Of a DNA stretch of 64,000 bases, positions 43,560 to 55,762 are shown piece after piece (position 1 is the first letter of the stretch; every line of letters starts with the position of its first letter). The stretch comes from Vanessa cardui (taxonomy: Eukaryota; Arthropoda; Insecta; Lepidoptera; Nymphalidae). Location: NCBI RefSeq assembly GCF_905220365.1, contig NC_061129.1:12772803-12836802 (forward strand), read 5' to 3'. Under the pieces are notes generated by a model, which made no database searches, was not told where the DNA came from, and was given only the letters and a program-made list of their open reading frames with translations. The position numbers were made by a program, and so were the translations under genes.

Positions 43560-46500
43560 CGACCTCTTTATATACACCTACATCGTTTTATTTAGCTCAA
43601 ACATAAACGAATACCCGTTCAACTTAAACATATATATAACATAATCAATTTAGTAGGAAGTTTCAAACTGTCGTATAATATGACATGGGTTTTTCAATCC
43701 GACATTATTCGTTACATCCTTTGATTAACCGAACACAAATATATACATACAAAGTCATTGCGAATTCATAAACGTACGCACATTTTAATACCTCAATAGA
43801 ATCATAACTAAGTACGGCATAAAAAATTTGGACACAAGACTAAGTCTAGAATTTAAACAATACGAATAATTTTAAATATTTATCATCACATATTTGGAAC
43901 TTGAATATATTTTTTAATGATAAACTTAAACATGAAAGTAGAAAGACCGGTCTATTAATTATACATATTTTCGACTAATCATAATAGTTATTGGACGATT
44001 TAACACTTATTGTTTCTTTATAAATAAAAATAATATTTTCCAGTACGTATATAAACTATTCATTTCATTGTCATGAATTTTTCTTCTAATTACGTACAAG
44101 ACTCACATTCTATTCTAGGAAGTGGGCTCGAGTAGGCAGTTTATTAAAAAAAATCATCATCAAATACTAATAAATCCATATAAATATTTAATCACATACA
44201 TATGAAACTAGTTAAAAAATAAGCTTTTTAATTAGTATAAAACATAGCCAAATTCCAAATAGGTAAATAAAAAATAAAATATATTTATTTATATATAACT
44301 TAATTTGATTTCTAGATGTAGCTTAAGGCACTTGGCATTCATACCAAACAATTATTGTATAATTAAATAATTACCATGACATTTAATTTAAATAAACTTA
44401 CTATGATATGCGTTTTACGTTGGACTTCAATATAATTAGTTAAAACCATATTTATTTATCTTGGCCAGCAATAAAATGTTAACAAAATGACCAGTCGTAA
44501 TATTTTACAATTTGAATGCGATTAAATAATATAAATAAACAATTTATAATTTATTCATCGCCAAAATTGTACGTCTCTTTTATTAAGGCTAAATTTACGT
44601 TATATTGTATGGTTAGTATATTTAGTTATTGGCTCTGTGTGTGGTGCAAGAAAGCATAAAAGAAAGTTAATAAAGTTTATTAATTCTTAAGGTAAAATAA
44701 ATTTATAATCGTTTTTGGACGTGTTGTTCACGTTTAAGGGTTGGTTTTCAGGTACTTTGTATAAAAAGTATTTCACTTCCTATGTATTATATTATATTTG
44801 TTTATGTTTACCCAATATTCAGGGGCCATCTGCACTTAAACCCCTTGCTACCTACACTGTATTCTTTAAATTGGATTATTTTCTTCTGTATAATCTATGT
44901 TATGTATGTGTGTAGCAAAATAAATGATTTAAATGGTTTAATAGCAGTATAAGTATGCTTCATAAAAAGTTTTCATACTTTCTCAAACCTACCAACCATT
45001 CGTAATATTCTGAAATATAAGATATATTTTTGTAAAGTTTTATCAAAATCAATTAGTAGGTTTTTGCTAAATAGTAACAAACATACAAATTTACGATTGC
45101 ATATTATTTAAAAATACGTAAGGTTTTTTAAATATATTAAAAAAAAACATTGATATCTTAGTCTAAGACGAAACTGTTACGGAAACTTTATAATTGCAAT
45201 CCTTACAATGATGTTGATATCCTTACAATTTCTAGTAGGTACAATCAATACTGTTATTATTTCAATCATAATTTGATAATGATAATGATTATAACTGTAG
45301 CACAGCCCATAACAACCAGCCGCTTTTGCAGTAGATACATGCCGTTGATAATATTGGTGGAAAGAACAATTATAAGGTCTAAGCTTTGTAACTACCTAAA
45401 GCATTTTAATTACATACACTTGATAGTAAATGGTCACTGCTGTACGTTAGTGCCGTATGAATATATTTTTTCTGACATCGTCAATCGCACAACTTAGGTA
45501 ACAAAATACATCGTCAATGCGCCACCAGCTTCGGGAACAGAGATGTTACATCCCTTGTATCTGCAGTTACACTGTGAGCCAGATTAATTACAACCTCTTT
45601 CACCCTTCAAACCGGAACACAACAATACTAAGTATAGCTGCGTGGCGGTAAAATATTTGATGAGTAGGTGGTACCCAACCCAGACTGGTAAAAATCCGTA
45701 CTACCAAGAAAAATACCTAAAATAAGATGAAATAATATGTCTAAAGTTCGTGGCAAGAATGATGTTTAACTGACTGTATGATTTGGAACTAAAAATAAAT
45801 TACTTGGCCAATTTCATTATTGGTCAAATATTAACTTGTAAAATGACTTTAGATTAATTGCGTGTAAATAATTACATCCTATTGTTTATTTACCGAACGT
45901 ATTCTCGCCGGTCCCGGTTCTAGTCGACACCAAACTTTTTGTTGATCTTGATCCTGTGATCTCGTATAACTTATATAAGTAAATTAACAAGTTGCTTTAT
46001 TGCCTCCATCGGTGACAAAAGGGCTAACAACGCTTTGATTGTCCAAGCGAATAAACCACAAAATTATTAACTATTAGTACATATGACGCAAAATTGTTTA
46101 CACCAGGGCTCCATAACTTTTAGTCTCTCTTTTTTTACTTTACTTTTGTGTTCTCCAGTTTCCCCTACTAAGTATAAAAAGAAATAAAATTATTACATAT
46201 TGATGTAATATATCTAGTATTTATATTAACTTACCTTTATTTTTTAAATGATAGAAATGACGAAAGAAAGTTTCTTGACGGTTCTTATCAAAAGCATTTA
46301 TATGATACATGACATAAAATATAATAAATCGTTATATTATTTTAAAAATGTAAGTACTTACTTGAATACATTTTTTTATAAATTGTACTCTTGAAATTGC
46401 ATAAACCTATTTATAACTACGAGACAACCCGTTAAATTAAATGAAGCACGTGCAAATTTGTGGTATCTGTCGGAATTATATGAATTAATGATCCAAACTC

Positions 46501-47900
46501 ATATAATTATTGTTCAGTACACACCAGGGCGACATAAGTTGTTACTGTATAGTTTTAGTCAATTTATTGTTGACTATCTTCCAACAGTGGCTACAGCCGC
46601 GTCTGGAGGTTGTCAGGTATTTATCTGCTGACTGCCTGTTGCCCCTTGAACAGTCTGAACTCTTTCCGATCGTGTCCAGTCGCATCATGTCGCTGGCTCA
46701 TCAAATGAATATGGCATAAGATCAAGACAGTTGTATACTTTAATGTGTTCGGCGTAGTCAGCTGGTCTTCCGCTGTCATCATCAGAATAATCGTCATCAA
46801 ATCCCCCAATAAAATGTATTCAAAATTTTATCACAATCGGTTGAGTATTTAAGGCGTAAAAGCGTAACATACAAACTATCTTTCACATTTATAATATTAG
46901 TTATAGTCAACACATTTTTTAATTATTTTTATATACACGCATCAATCACATGCTTAGACCTTTTAAATGACGACGTTAGATTTTTTGCGACTCGAATGGA
47001 GTCTAATAAATCTTCGCCAACTTTTGGTAGCGGATACTACTTCAACACACAATTAATAAGTGTACTATATATTTTTTATATCACCTTATATGCATTAATA
47101 TACATATATATTATACAAATAGGTATGTTTTTTTTGTTCGCAAACTACAGATCAATTGATACAAAATTGCCCGAATATGGCAAATGAAGTTATACATTTT
47201 TGAATTACGTTAATCCTTTCCTCCTTTTTTATTTAATTACTACACTACATATTAAAAAGTAAAGTCCCCCGTCGCGTCTATCTGTCTGTACGTTCGTTAT
47301 AAACTACAAAACTACTGAACGGATTTATATAAGAAAAGGTAATATAACAAAAAAACTAATCCCTTCCGTTGCGAAGCCGAATATATTAAATATTCGTATA
47401 CGATAAAATATTGCGAAAACAATTCTTTAAAATATATTTTTTTATTTCTAATGTAGTCTAAATTCACTTAATATAAAATGTTAGTGTATGTACATCACGT
47501 CTGTACATTCTCGACGTTTGGGTCGGTTTTGATAAATACTCCGTCCCAATCTCCAGGAAAAAAAGTATTTATGTCCCCTCCTATTTTATATTTAGATCCT
47601 AATAATTTTAATTTTTTATTTTATTTTCCTTTTTTTAAAAAGAAAATATTTTTTTATTTAAATTTTTTTTTAATTCTTTTTTTTATTGTTTTTTAATATT
47701 AAATGTCAATTAACAACTAAGCGTACTTCAAAATACAATAAAAAATATTAGATTTTACTATTATGCTAATTAAAATTCGATTAAAAGCTATTACGATGTC
47801 GTTTACTAAAAATGGCCTGAGGTCGACGGAGATATATTTATTTCATTAACAGCCTTCGATTTCCGCAATAATCTAATAAACACAATACTCATTACCCTTG
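43560..47900. other. Intergenic region between CPR-9 and CPR-10
   Basis: Strongly AT-rich. Repeat fragments can be seen at 45485-45690 (reverse of the 'ggtttgaagggtgagtga' repeat) and 45990-46060 (TTATTGCCTCC group). Predicted ORFs up to about 75 codons have no family features. No gene is supported. Confidence 0.5.
45485..45690 (-). mobile_element. Common interspersed-repeat fragment
   Basis: Contains 'caatgcgccacc', 'tgtgagccag', 'cacccttcaaaccgga' and 'gtaggtggtacccaaccc'. The same order of words recurs at 57955-58150, so it is one repeat family. It also appears as fragments near 28200 and 61000. Confidence 0.5.
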
Positions 47901-47952
47901 TTTAAAGATCAACCGGTACCCATTTAAACAAAACTAATATTCTATAAAATCA

Positions 47953-47960
47953 TATAAAAG
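47953..47960 (+). promoter_or_regulatory. TATA box of CPR-10
   Basis: TATAAAAG; a TCATCC start-site-like motif lies at 47981, 30 bp downstream. Confidence 0.7.
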
Positions 47961-48016
47961 CAAGCTATTCTATGTTTTTTTCATCCACTTGAAAAGATTC
48001 ATTGACTTAAAGAACA

Positions 48017-48883
48017 ATGGCAAAGGTAAACTAATATATTTATATATTTTTGTATTATTTTTATTTTTATTTCTAATGATCTCAACAATTATATGATATT
48101 GATAAATAATAATTGTATTTTTTTTATTGCTTATTTTTAAATATGTATTTATATTATTTTATTTTATATCCATCCTTACATTTACCTCGGATATGTTTCT
48201 ATTTTATAAAAAAATATTTAACCGTCAGGATGAATCAATTTCTAAGCTACTGATAAAAATGGAGCATTTATATTTAATTTTATATTTTTTTTCAGTTCAT
48301 CGCAGTACTCCTCGCCCTGGTCGCTGTGGCTCACAGCTCAGTCGTACCAGTGGTCAAAGTGGACGAAGACTCTTCCAGCTTCGCGTACGATGTAGCTGAT
48401 CCCAACACCGGTGACTACAAAAGCCAAGTCGAGACTCGTAGTGGAGGAGTTGTTAGAGGACAATACTCGCTGATCGACCCCGACGGCACCAAGCGCACCG
48501 TCGACTACACTGCTGACGATGTGAACGGTTTCAACGCAGTCGTCCGAAAAGACCCCGTCGTTACTTCCGTAGTCGCTGCTACTCCTGTTGTGCGCACTGT
48601 GGCCGCTCCAGCTGTTGTCTCCTCCGCTCCATCTGTTGTTGCTGCTCGCACTTATGCCGCACCTGCTTTGTACACCGCTTCATCTCCAGTCGTAGCGAGA
48701 TCTTTTGTCGCCCCTGGAGTGTATGCGACTTCATCTCCAACGGTGTTCTCTGCTCGTACTTACGCTGCTCCCTCAGTCTACACGGCAGTCCCTTCAGCGT
48801 ACACTCCTCAAGTGTATGCCCGTTATGCCTCACCATATTACCCAACTTATGGATACCCCACTACATCTTTCAACTACTTGTAA
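48017..48883 (+). CDS. CPR-10: RR-2 cuticular protein
   Basis: Predicted 198 aa. Coding exons are 48017-48025 (MAK, only 9 nt) and 48296-48883, with a 270-bp intron. An in-frame ATG at 48326 would lose the signal peptide and is rejected. Signal peptide FIAVLLALVAVAHSS. The RR-2 domain (about 29-92) has SSFAYDVADPNTGDYKSQ and GQYSLIDPDGTKRTVDYT, with IDPDG replacing the usual ESDG. The tail consists of AAPA/SSPVVARSF/ARTYAAP units and ends Tyr-rich (ARYASPYYPTYGYP). It is nearly identical to CPR-11, which lies 3.7 kb away in inverted orientation. PolyA signal AATAAA is at 48950-48955. Confidence 0.94.
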
Positions 48884-49702
48884 ATATTATGTATGTGAAA
48901 TACTATCACCCTCCGAAATATGTTTTTACTTAAATATTAAGAAAACATAAATAAATTAAGCTGTAAAGACAAACATTTTCTTTTATTTATTTAATGATGT
49001 ACTGTCAGTCCTCTTTAAACGACGCAAAGATTATAATATAGTTTTAACAATAAACACAGTGTTTCAAGAGGAAGGCTTATGTATATAGTAAATGTATATT
49101 ACAGTAGAGACGAGCTGAGAAGTTCAACTTTCTTTTCCTTTCTTTTCTTTTCGGTTCTTCAGTGTACTCGTAAAAGTTGTAAAAAGACCCGTTGCGACTC
49201 ACCTTATCACTCAACTTACTACTTCCTATAAATGCTTGTATTATACTATGTCAACGATATGTTTGCAATGTATTTTTAATAAATCTGACTTTAAAAATAT
49301 TTTGCGTAATCAATTTCTTACTATCTTCCTCACGTGATATAAGAAAAATAGAATTAAACAGAAGTTTATTTATTAATATTCAATTCTTATAAAACTTGGA
49401 ATGAAAAACTTTTTTTTTAAATTAATAGGGTCAATTTCTTTAATAAAATTAGATGGATTATACAGCCTTGATTCGAAAGTTGCGTGAATTGAATAACTAA
49501 TAAGCTTATTTTTTGGGAATAGTATTCTGGAGCTCTTTTAATTGAGTACAAAAGAAGAAATACTTTGTCAGAATTTTAACCACTTTGAATAATGAGACAT
49601 TTTTCCTTAATTGTATATTGTATTCTATTCAATTTAAAATAGATTTAAACTACAAAGTTTATATTTCAACTCTAAATTCTACACAATTTCTATTTATAAA
49701 CT

Positions 49703-49980
49703 AGCTGTGCCCGCGACCTTATATGTCTTTAAATATAACAAAAATATATATGTATGTAAGTTACTCCCTATTATATCAAACATCTGCCAGTGAAAGTCGG
49801 AGTCCCATCAAATTCGGTCCAGATATTCCAGAGATTAACCGAAAGAAACAGACAGACAGACAAAAATTTAAAAAAAAATGTTATTTTGGTATGTGTACCG
49901 TGTATAAATACATTTGCATTCAGTAAAAAAGGGGCTATTTCAATATTACAAACAGACACTCCAATTTTACTATATCTATA
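49703..49980 (-). mobile_element. Helitron-like non-autonomous element (family H)
   Basis: Runs from CTAGCTGTGCCCGCGACC through 'cagatattccagagatt' and a run of ACAGACAGACAG to CACTCCAATTTTACTATAT, i.e. both ends of the family are present. Confidence 0.5.
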
Positions 49981-50700
49981 AATTGAGAAACTTAAAAAGT
50001 TTACAAGTATCATTACTAAGAAATCGTTTTATCGAGTAATTGTTTACGCATTAACTATTTAAAAAAAAAAGCATAGAAATTGTTATCTAGATGAACCATG
50101 TTTTAACTTCACTCTTTAGAAGAAATAATGTCTTATATACGAAGAGATTTGAAGCAATACAGCATTAATCCTTATCCAATGAAATACACTGTGCATTTAA
50201 TATACATATGTTGGTCAATATGGCCCTTTGTAATAATATATTAGTTAAATGAGTATTTTCGAAGATAGGTTTAAAATGGAGGACTTAGGGACGCAACTGG
50301 GTGACGTAGCATTATCGTCGAATGACAAAAAAACTAAACGTTATAAGAAAATCTGTAGTATATTTAATATCAGCATTACATCCGTGGAAGGCCTGGGCGG
50401 AACGCTAGTTTATAATATGTATACGAAACAGAACAACAGAAATAAAAGACACAAATTTAAAACATAAAATATATTTGTCTTTCATTCATTTCATACATAA
50501 TATGAAAAATAGTTATCTACAAATCAACGCAAAACAAAATCATGTAATCTTCTATGGGCATATTATAATTTTGCAATCGTCTAAATAAAGGAAATTGGAT
50601 TCTACTTTTCATATAAAACGAACCTAAAAAGATGATAGGTACCATATTAAGCAGGTGGTGGAGCTCCACCTCACTTTGTTCAAGATAAGTTCAAACAGGT

Positions 50701-51017
50701 ATAGTACGACACAACTTAGATATCGCATCGGCAAAATTCGTAAAACCGATCTCATCCGCATTAAGTACGCTATCCCAAATTATCAATATTTATTTCTCAC
50801 GCAAATATGATCTTTGCACAAACGTAATAACTTGTAATATCATATGACCTAATATATTCATGCACTTGCTTTCTCTGACGCGTGAACCTATAGCGACGAA
50901 TAGCGTCGAATGGCGTGATAGGGAGCTATTTCTATTGGTTGTGTAAATCGCCAGTAATCGGTTTTATTTTCATTCCATTGCATTTTCCGATGCTACATCT
51001 TATTTGTGTCTTACTAT
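50701..51017. mobile_element. MITE copy 1, about 31-bp terminal inverted repeats
   Basis: Left end ATAGTACGACACAACTTAGA... (50701-50731) and right end 50987-51017 are imperfect reverse complements. TA dinucleotides at both edges fit a TA target site. The interior is non-coding. Copy 2, at 60415-60759, is in the opposite orientation. Confidence 0.75.
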
Positions 51018-51221
51018 AAGTACCATGAATACGTCAAATATTGTACAGCCAACAGAAATACTTATAATTGTTGTAATTCGGTTTGTCGATGACAAAATGG
51101 TGATATAAGGAATTATTAGTATTTCTTACAGTACAAATGTGCACAGAACCAATTTCCATAGGTGGAAATTTGTTTAACACTATCTTTCGAGCTATGATGA
51201 TGTGAGTGGTTACAAGACGTA

Positions 51222-51266
51222 AAGGGTCTAGCAGACAATTCCTTTTAGTAAATCTGCTAGACCCTT
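51222..51266. repeat. Hairpin, 14-bp perfect arms, 17-nt loop
   Basis: AAGGGTCTAGCAGA (51222-51235) and its exact reverse complement (51253-51266). No function can be assigned. Confidence 0.8.
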
Positions 51267-51612
51267 AAACAGATAATTTTGAGCTCAAAGTAGCGTAAGT
51301 ACCAGGAGGAAGACAGTACTAATAGCTTTGATTAAGATTGGGAATTGCGATCCAATCGGTAAACGCTGCGAGCAATCTTGTCAACATTTCACTAGAACAT
51401 GTTTAAATATATTTTGGATCAACTATACTTCATAAAATTAGGCTTTACAAGTTTGTTTGGATTATTATTTTTTATTTTACATTACATTTTTATTAACAGA
51501 TTAATTATGAAATATATTAATTTTCCAAAACATTCTAGTCTCAATATTGTAATTGAACTCTTTCAGAACTTTACATAGAAATATCTACTCTGTTACTATA
51601 ATTCATATTCAT

Positions 51613-51890
51613 ATAATAAAATTGGAGCGTCTGTTTGTAATATTAAAATAATCGATTTTTACTAAATGCCTATGTATACACATTACATATACAAAATATT
51701 TATTTTTCAATTTTGTAGTATCTGTATGTATGTCTTATTGTTTCGGCTAGTCTCCCGAACGGCTGAACCAATTTTCGGGTCTTTTACTGACAGAAGGGTG
51801 ATGTAATAAGGAGTAAATTAGGCTACAGCAATACCCTTTTTTAAATTCAAACGCGCACAAAATTGTAGGCAACAGCTAATATATTTATAT
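51613..51890 (+). mobile_element. Helitron-like non-autonomous element (family H)
   Basis: Head ATAATAAAATTGGAGCGTCTG, middle 'ggctgaaccaattttcgg', end 'caacagctaatat'. Opposite orientation to 49703 and 56895. Confidence 0.5.
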
Positions 51891-52612
51891 AATGTAACTA
51901 TGTTCAGGCCCGCCTTAATCCGAATGCAATCGGTGCAAAAAATTCGAGGTGGCTCGCACTTAATGGTCAATCTTGGATATGGAAGTGGAACAATAAAATG
52001 TTTTTTTTTAAAACGGAGACATCGCTAGTACCAGTATCGCTTGAACGTTAGATGACTATATGCCTAAAGTATTATCTGTTAATATTTAATTTTTGGAATA
52101 TCAGGAACATTTTAATTTGAAGAAAAATTGTCTATTTTATATAAGTTGTAATAAGTTATAAAGCATTTATTCATAAAGCACCCAACAAGTTCATTGACAC
52201 GGTTGCCTTTAGTAATTTCAATTTCATGTGAATCATCTTTTATTTCACCTGGTACCTTACATAACTAATCTCTAGGTACTACTACCGGCGTCACACGGTT
52301 ACAATAAGGTTCTTTATACAACTTTTTGATTGGTGAACCAAAAAACCAGAAAAAAATATCCGGCTAGGTAAGTTGAATTTTTCTTTTCCTTTAGCTTTTC
52401 TCTACTGTAATATACATGTATTTATACAAGTAAGTCTTGAACAGACCGAATTGCGAAGACACGACATATAGTGAATTTGTGTTTTAAAGGTGCAACATCA
52501 TTATAAAAATAAAACCAAAATTTTGTGTTAACAAATTAATTTATTAATGTTTTCTTATGTTCAAGTAAAACATATGATTTCGGAGGGCGATAGCATTTCA
52601 CGTATACAATAT

Positions 52613-53285
52613 TTAAAAGTAGTTGAAAGAAGAAGTAGGGTATACATAAGTTGAGTAATATGGTGAGGAATACCGGGCATACACTTGAGGAGTGTACGCT
52701 GAAGGGACTGCCGTGTAGACCGAGGGAGCAGCGTAAGTACGAGCAGAGAACACAGTTGGAGAAGAAGTCGCATACACTCCAGGTGCGACAAAAGATCTCG
52801 CTACGACTGGAGATGAAGCGGTGTACAAGGCAGGTGCGGCATAAGTGCGAGCAGCAACAACAGAGGGAGCGGAGGAGACAACAGCTGGAGCGGCAACAGT
52901 GCGCACAACAGGAGTAGCAGCGACTACGGAAGTAACGACGGGGTCTTTTCGGACGACTGCGTTGAAACCGTTCACATCGTCAGCAGTGTAGTCGACGGTG
53001 CGCTTGGTGCCATCGGGGTCGATCAGCGAGTATTGTCCTCTAACAACTCCGCCGCTACGTGTCTCGACTTGGCTTTTGTAGTCACCGGTGTTGGGATCAG
53101 CTACATCGTACGCGAAGCTGGAAGAGTCTTCGTCCACTTTGACCACTGGTACGACTGAGCTGTGAGCCACAGCGACCAGGGCGAGGAGTAATGCGAAGAA
53201 CTGCAAAAAGGCACAATATATTAACACCATTGAATATTAAAGGAAACTTATTAATTTTTCAACTTAGTTTACTTACTTTGGCCAT
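52613..53285 (-). CDS. CPR-11: RR-2 cuticular protein, inverted twin of CPR-10
   Basis: Predicted 198 aa. Coding exons are 53285-53277 (MAK, then GTAAGT) and 53200-52613, with a 76-bp intron, the shortest in the cluster. Exon 2 has exactly the CPR-10 length (588 nt). The two proteins differ only at a few residues in the signal peptide (FFALLLAL against FIAVLLAL) and at the C-terminus (SSPYYSTYVYPTSSFNYF). The 3' UTR is also alike. The introns are not: 76 against 270 bp. PolyA signal (minus strand) is at 52545-52540. A second ATG at 53230 is inside the intron. Confidence 0.94.
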
Positions 53286-53340
53286 TGTTGTCAAGACTAG
53301 ATGATTATGTCAAATGAATATCGGACAAACTGCCCCTAAG

Positions 53341-53348
53341 CTTTTATA
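53341..53348 (-). promoter_or_regulatory. TATA box and initiator of CPR-11
   Basis: TATAAAAG on the minus strand. The initiator TCATTT is at 53317-53312, with its A 33 bp downstream. Confidence 0.75.
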
Positions 53349-53612
53349 TGATTCATGAATTATACATCTTGCTTTAATTAATAGTAGTTGATCTTTATAT
53401 TACACATATTTTAAGATAATTGCGGAAATAATAACCGAATTGTTTATTCCAATCTTGAATTAAATGGTTCCCCTAATAAGACAATTCATAATGGTTTTTT
53501 TATTGCACTTATAGCAATATGAATGATCTTTAAAGTATAATATCCTTCGAATTTTAAATTAATCAATTTTAACTTTGTACTTTTGGTGACAGAATAATTC
53601 CCATGTATTAGA

Positions 53613-53848
53613 TCACAACAACAACAACAACAACAACCTGTAAATTTCAACTAAAAAATTTTACAATTCTGGTTGGTGGAACACACATGTGTAAGAATTT
53701 TATAAGAATTTAGACTCATGCAGGATTCCTTACGATGTTTTCCTTCACCGCTGAGCACGAGATGAATTGTAATTACTAATTAAACACATGAATATTCAGC
53801 GTTGCTTGGTTAAGATGGACGCGTTCTAACCACTGGGCCATCTTAGCT
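53613..53848 (-). mobile_element. tRNA-derived SINE (family 1), internally deleted
   Basis: Starts with (CAA)n, has 'ggttggtggaacacacatgtg' and 'gatgttttccttcaccgctgag', and ends at the A-box side 'cactgggccatcttagctc'. It sits between the divergent CPR-11 and CPR-12 promoters. Confidence 0.75.
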
Positions 53849-54600
53849 CAATGTGTTAAATAATTTTATTAAATTTAAGTAAAGCGCCGATAGAACAATG
53901 GTTGACAGGCCTACTAACGGGTCAGACTAATCGACTACTTCTTCTTTAAAAGAAATCGTTGCTACTATTCTTTAAAAAAACTTACATTTTATAACTGCAC
54001 ATAACACTTCTCTTCACTTCACTTCTCGGGAGAGAAGGGCTTTGAGCTAAATTTATTGTATTTTTGGTGTGTTGGAAGCTTTTTACTTCGACATCGTGTT
54101 CGTCGCTATTAATTGGAAGACAGCGTTTTCATCTCAAGTCTAGAATTTTTATGCGTCTGCAACATTTACATTTTATTAATTTAAAATGCCCGGCAACTAT
54201 AAAATATGTATACGATTATTTGTTTGTTAAAAGACATTCAGTCAACAAATCGACACGCTTTAGCTACGCAAATATTTTCTATTTACCTTTTTAAGAGACA
54301 CGGCTAAACGATCTTTAAAGTACATATAAATCTATATAAGATATATTTTAATAATCCATTTTCTAATTCGCTTATTATAATCATTATATTCCGATTCTCA
54401 TTCTTGGAGCTTAATAACAACAGATTTTGTATTACTAATTATCGCCACTATAAAAGTATATGAAGCACCAATTAAATAAGATAACACATTATTTTATTAC
54501 ATCAGCCGCTAATTTCCTTAAACTAATGACATAATATAGTCATATTTTAATAGAATATGTTAAATATCAACCAGTACCCATTAAAAATACGCCCTCGAAT
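53849..54600. other. Upstream region of CPR-12
   Basis: AT-rich, no repeat I can name. A 76-codon ORF (54064-54294) has no domain signature and is not called. Confidence 0.45.
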
Positions 54601-54610
54601 TTGCGAATAG

Positions 54611-54618
54611 TATATAAG
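54611..54618 (+). promoter_or_regulatory. TATA box and initiator of CPR-12
   Basis: TATATAAG, with the initiator TCATTT at 54641-54646 (A 32 bp downstream). Confidence 0.75.
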
Positions 54619-54672
54619 CAGCTCTTTTTAAAAGACGATATCATTTGAAGACTCAAACGACAATTAGCAACA

Positions 54673-55686
54673 ATGGTCAAGGTAAAGTAAAAATAATCCT
54701 ATAAAATTTCAAAGTATCTTAAAATATTTGAAGAAAAATTTAAATTATTTAAAAGATATTTGTGAAAATCGAGATTATTTTTTCAAATACAACTGATTTA
54801 TATAATTATTATTTTTCTGATAAAAAAAAAAATATTTTTGATAGCATAATCTTATATATGGATCTTATATAGGATTTCCTTGCTATTGAGAATTTTTAGT
54901 TAATATAGTCCCAAATAAAAATAGTTGTAGTAATATTAATAATCATGTCGATTTAAAATGTTATAAAATATCCACAATCTGATATCCCTGTATGTAAAAT
55001 TAAATTAGCTCATTCAATATTTATGTTTAATTGAAAAAACAAGAGGGTTATTCTAATCTCTCTAAGTCTGGAGTAAAATATATACTTAATTAAATTGTTA
55101 TCATTATTGATTACTTTCGTTTCAGTTCATCGTAGTTCTCGCCACTCTAGTCGCTGTAGCCAGCAGCTCAGTGTTACCAGTGGTCAAAGTAGACGGTGAC
55201 TCATCCAGCTTCTCTTATGACGTAGCCGACCCGAACACAGGAGACTACAAGAGCCAAGTGGAAACTCGCGTTGGAGGCCTTGTCAAGGGTCAATACTCAC
55301 TGGTGGATCCCGATGGCACCAAGCGTACTGTTGATTACACCGCTGATGACGTGAATGGATTCAACGCGGTTGTGCGTAAAGACCCCCTCGTCGCTACATC
55401 CGTTGTTGCTACCGCTCCTGTTGTATCACAAACTGTTGCTGCCCCAGCTGTTGTTGCCTCAAGTCCCGCTGTTGTTGATGCACGCACAGTTTACGCGGCC
55501 TCTTCGCCTGTGGTAGCCAGCCATACTTTTAATGCACCTGCGTTCTACACAACCTCTCCAGTATACAGTCGTGCTTACACCCCTACAGTGTACACATCTG
55601 TGCCTTCAGTATACGCCCCAGGTTTATACGCCCGTTACTCTACTCCGTACTACTCAAGCTACGTCCCCACTGCTACAGTCTGGTAA
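54673..55686 (+). CDS. CPR-12: RR-2 cuticular protein
   Basis: Predicted 189 aa. Coding exons are 54673-54681 (MVK, 9 nt) and 55126-55686, with a 444-bp intron ending TTTCAG. The in-frame ATG at 55171 is not the start, since it would drop the signal peptide FIVVLATLVAVASSS. The RR-2 domain (about 29-92) is close to CPR-10/11 (DVADPNTGDYKSQVETRVGG, GQYSLVDPDGTKRTVDYT). The tail is more diverged and rich in Val, Ser and Tyr (SSPVV, YARYSTPYYSSYVP). Third-position GC looks lower than in CPR-3 to CPR-8. PolyA signal AATAAA is at 55757-55762. Confidence 0.93.
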
Positions 55687-55762
55687 AATATAATTGTCTC
55701 CGTCTAAAATTTATAAAGCAATTGATATATTCATGTATATAAACAATGAGTTAAAAAATAAA

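Larger units (their letters stand above)
48960..52510. other. Spacer between the inverted pair CPR-10 / CPR-11
   Basis: Contains the Helitron-like copies at 49703 and 51613, the MITE at 50701-51017 and a hairpin at 51222-51266. Homology of the inverted pair extends into it to about 49160 on one side and 52365 on the other (gtatattacagtagagacg and its reverse). No gene is seen. Confidence 0.5.

Noticed and set aside
49145..49160. CT-rich tract (TTTCTTTTCTTTTC) as a regulatory GAGA-type element
   Set aside because: No GAGAG pentamers; it is simply part of the inverted-duplication flank shared with 52375-52400.
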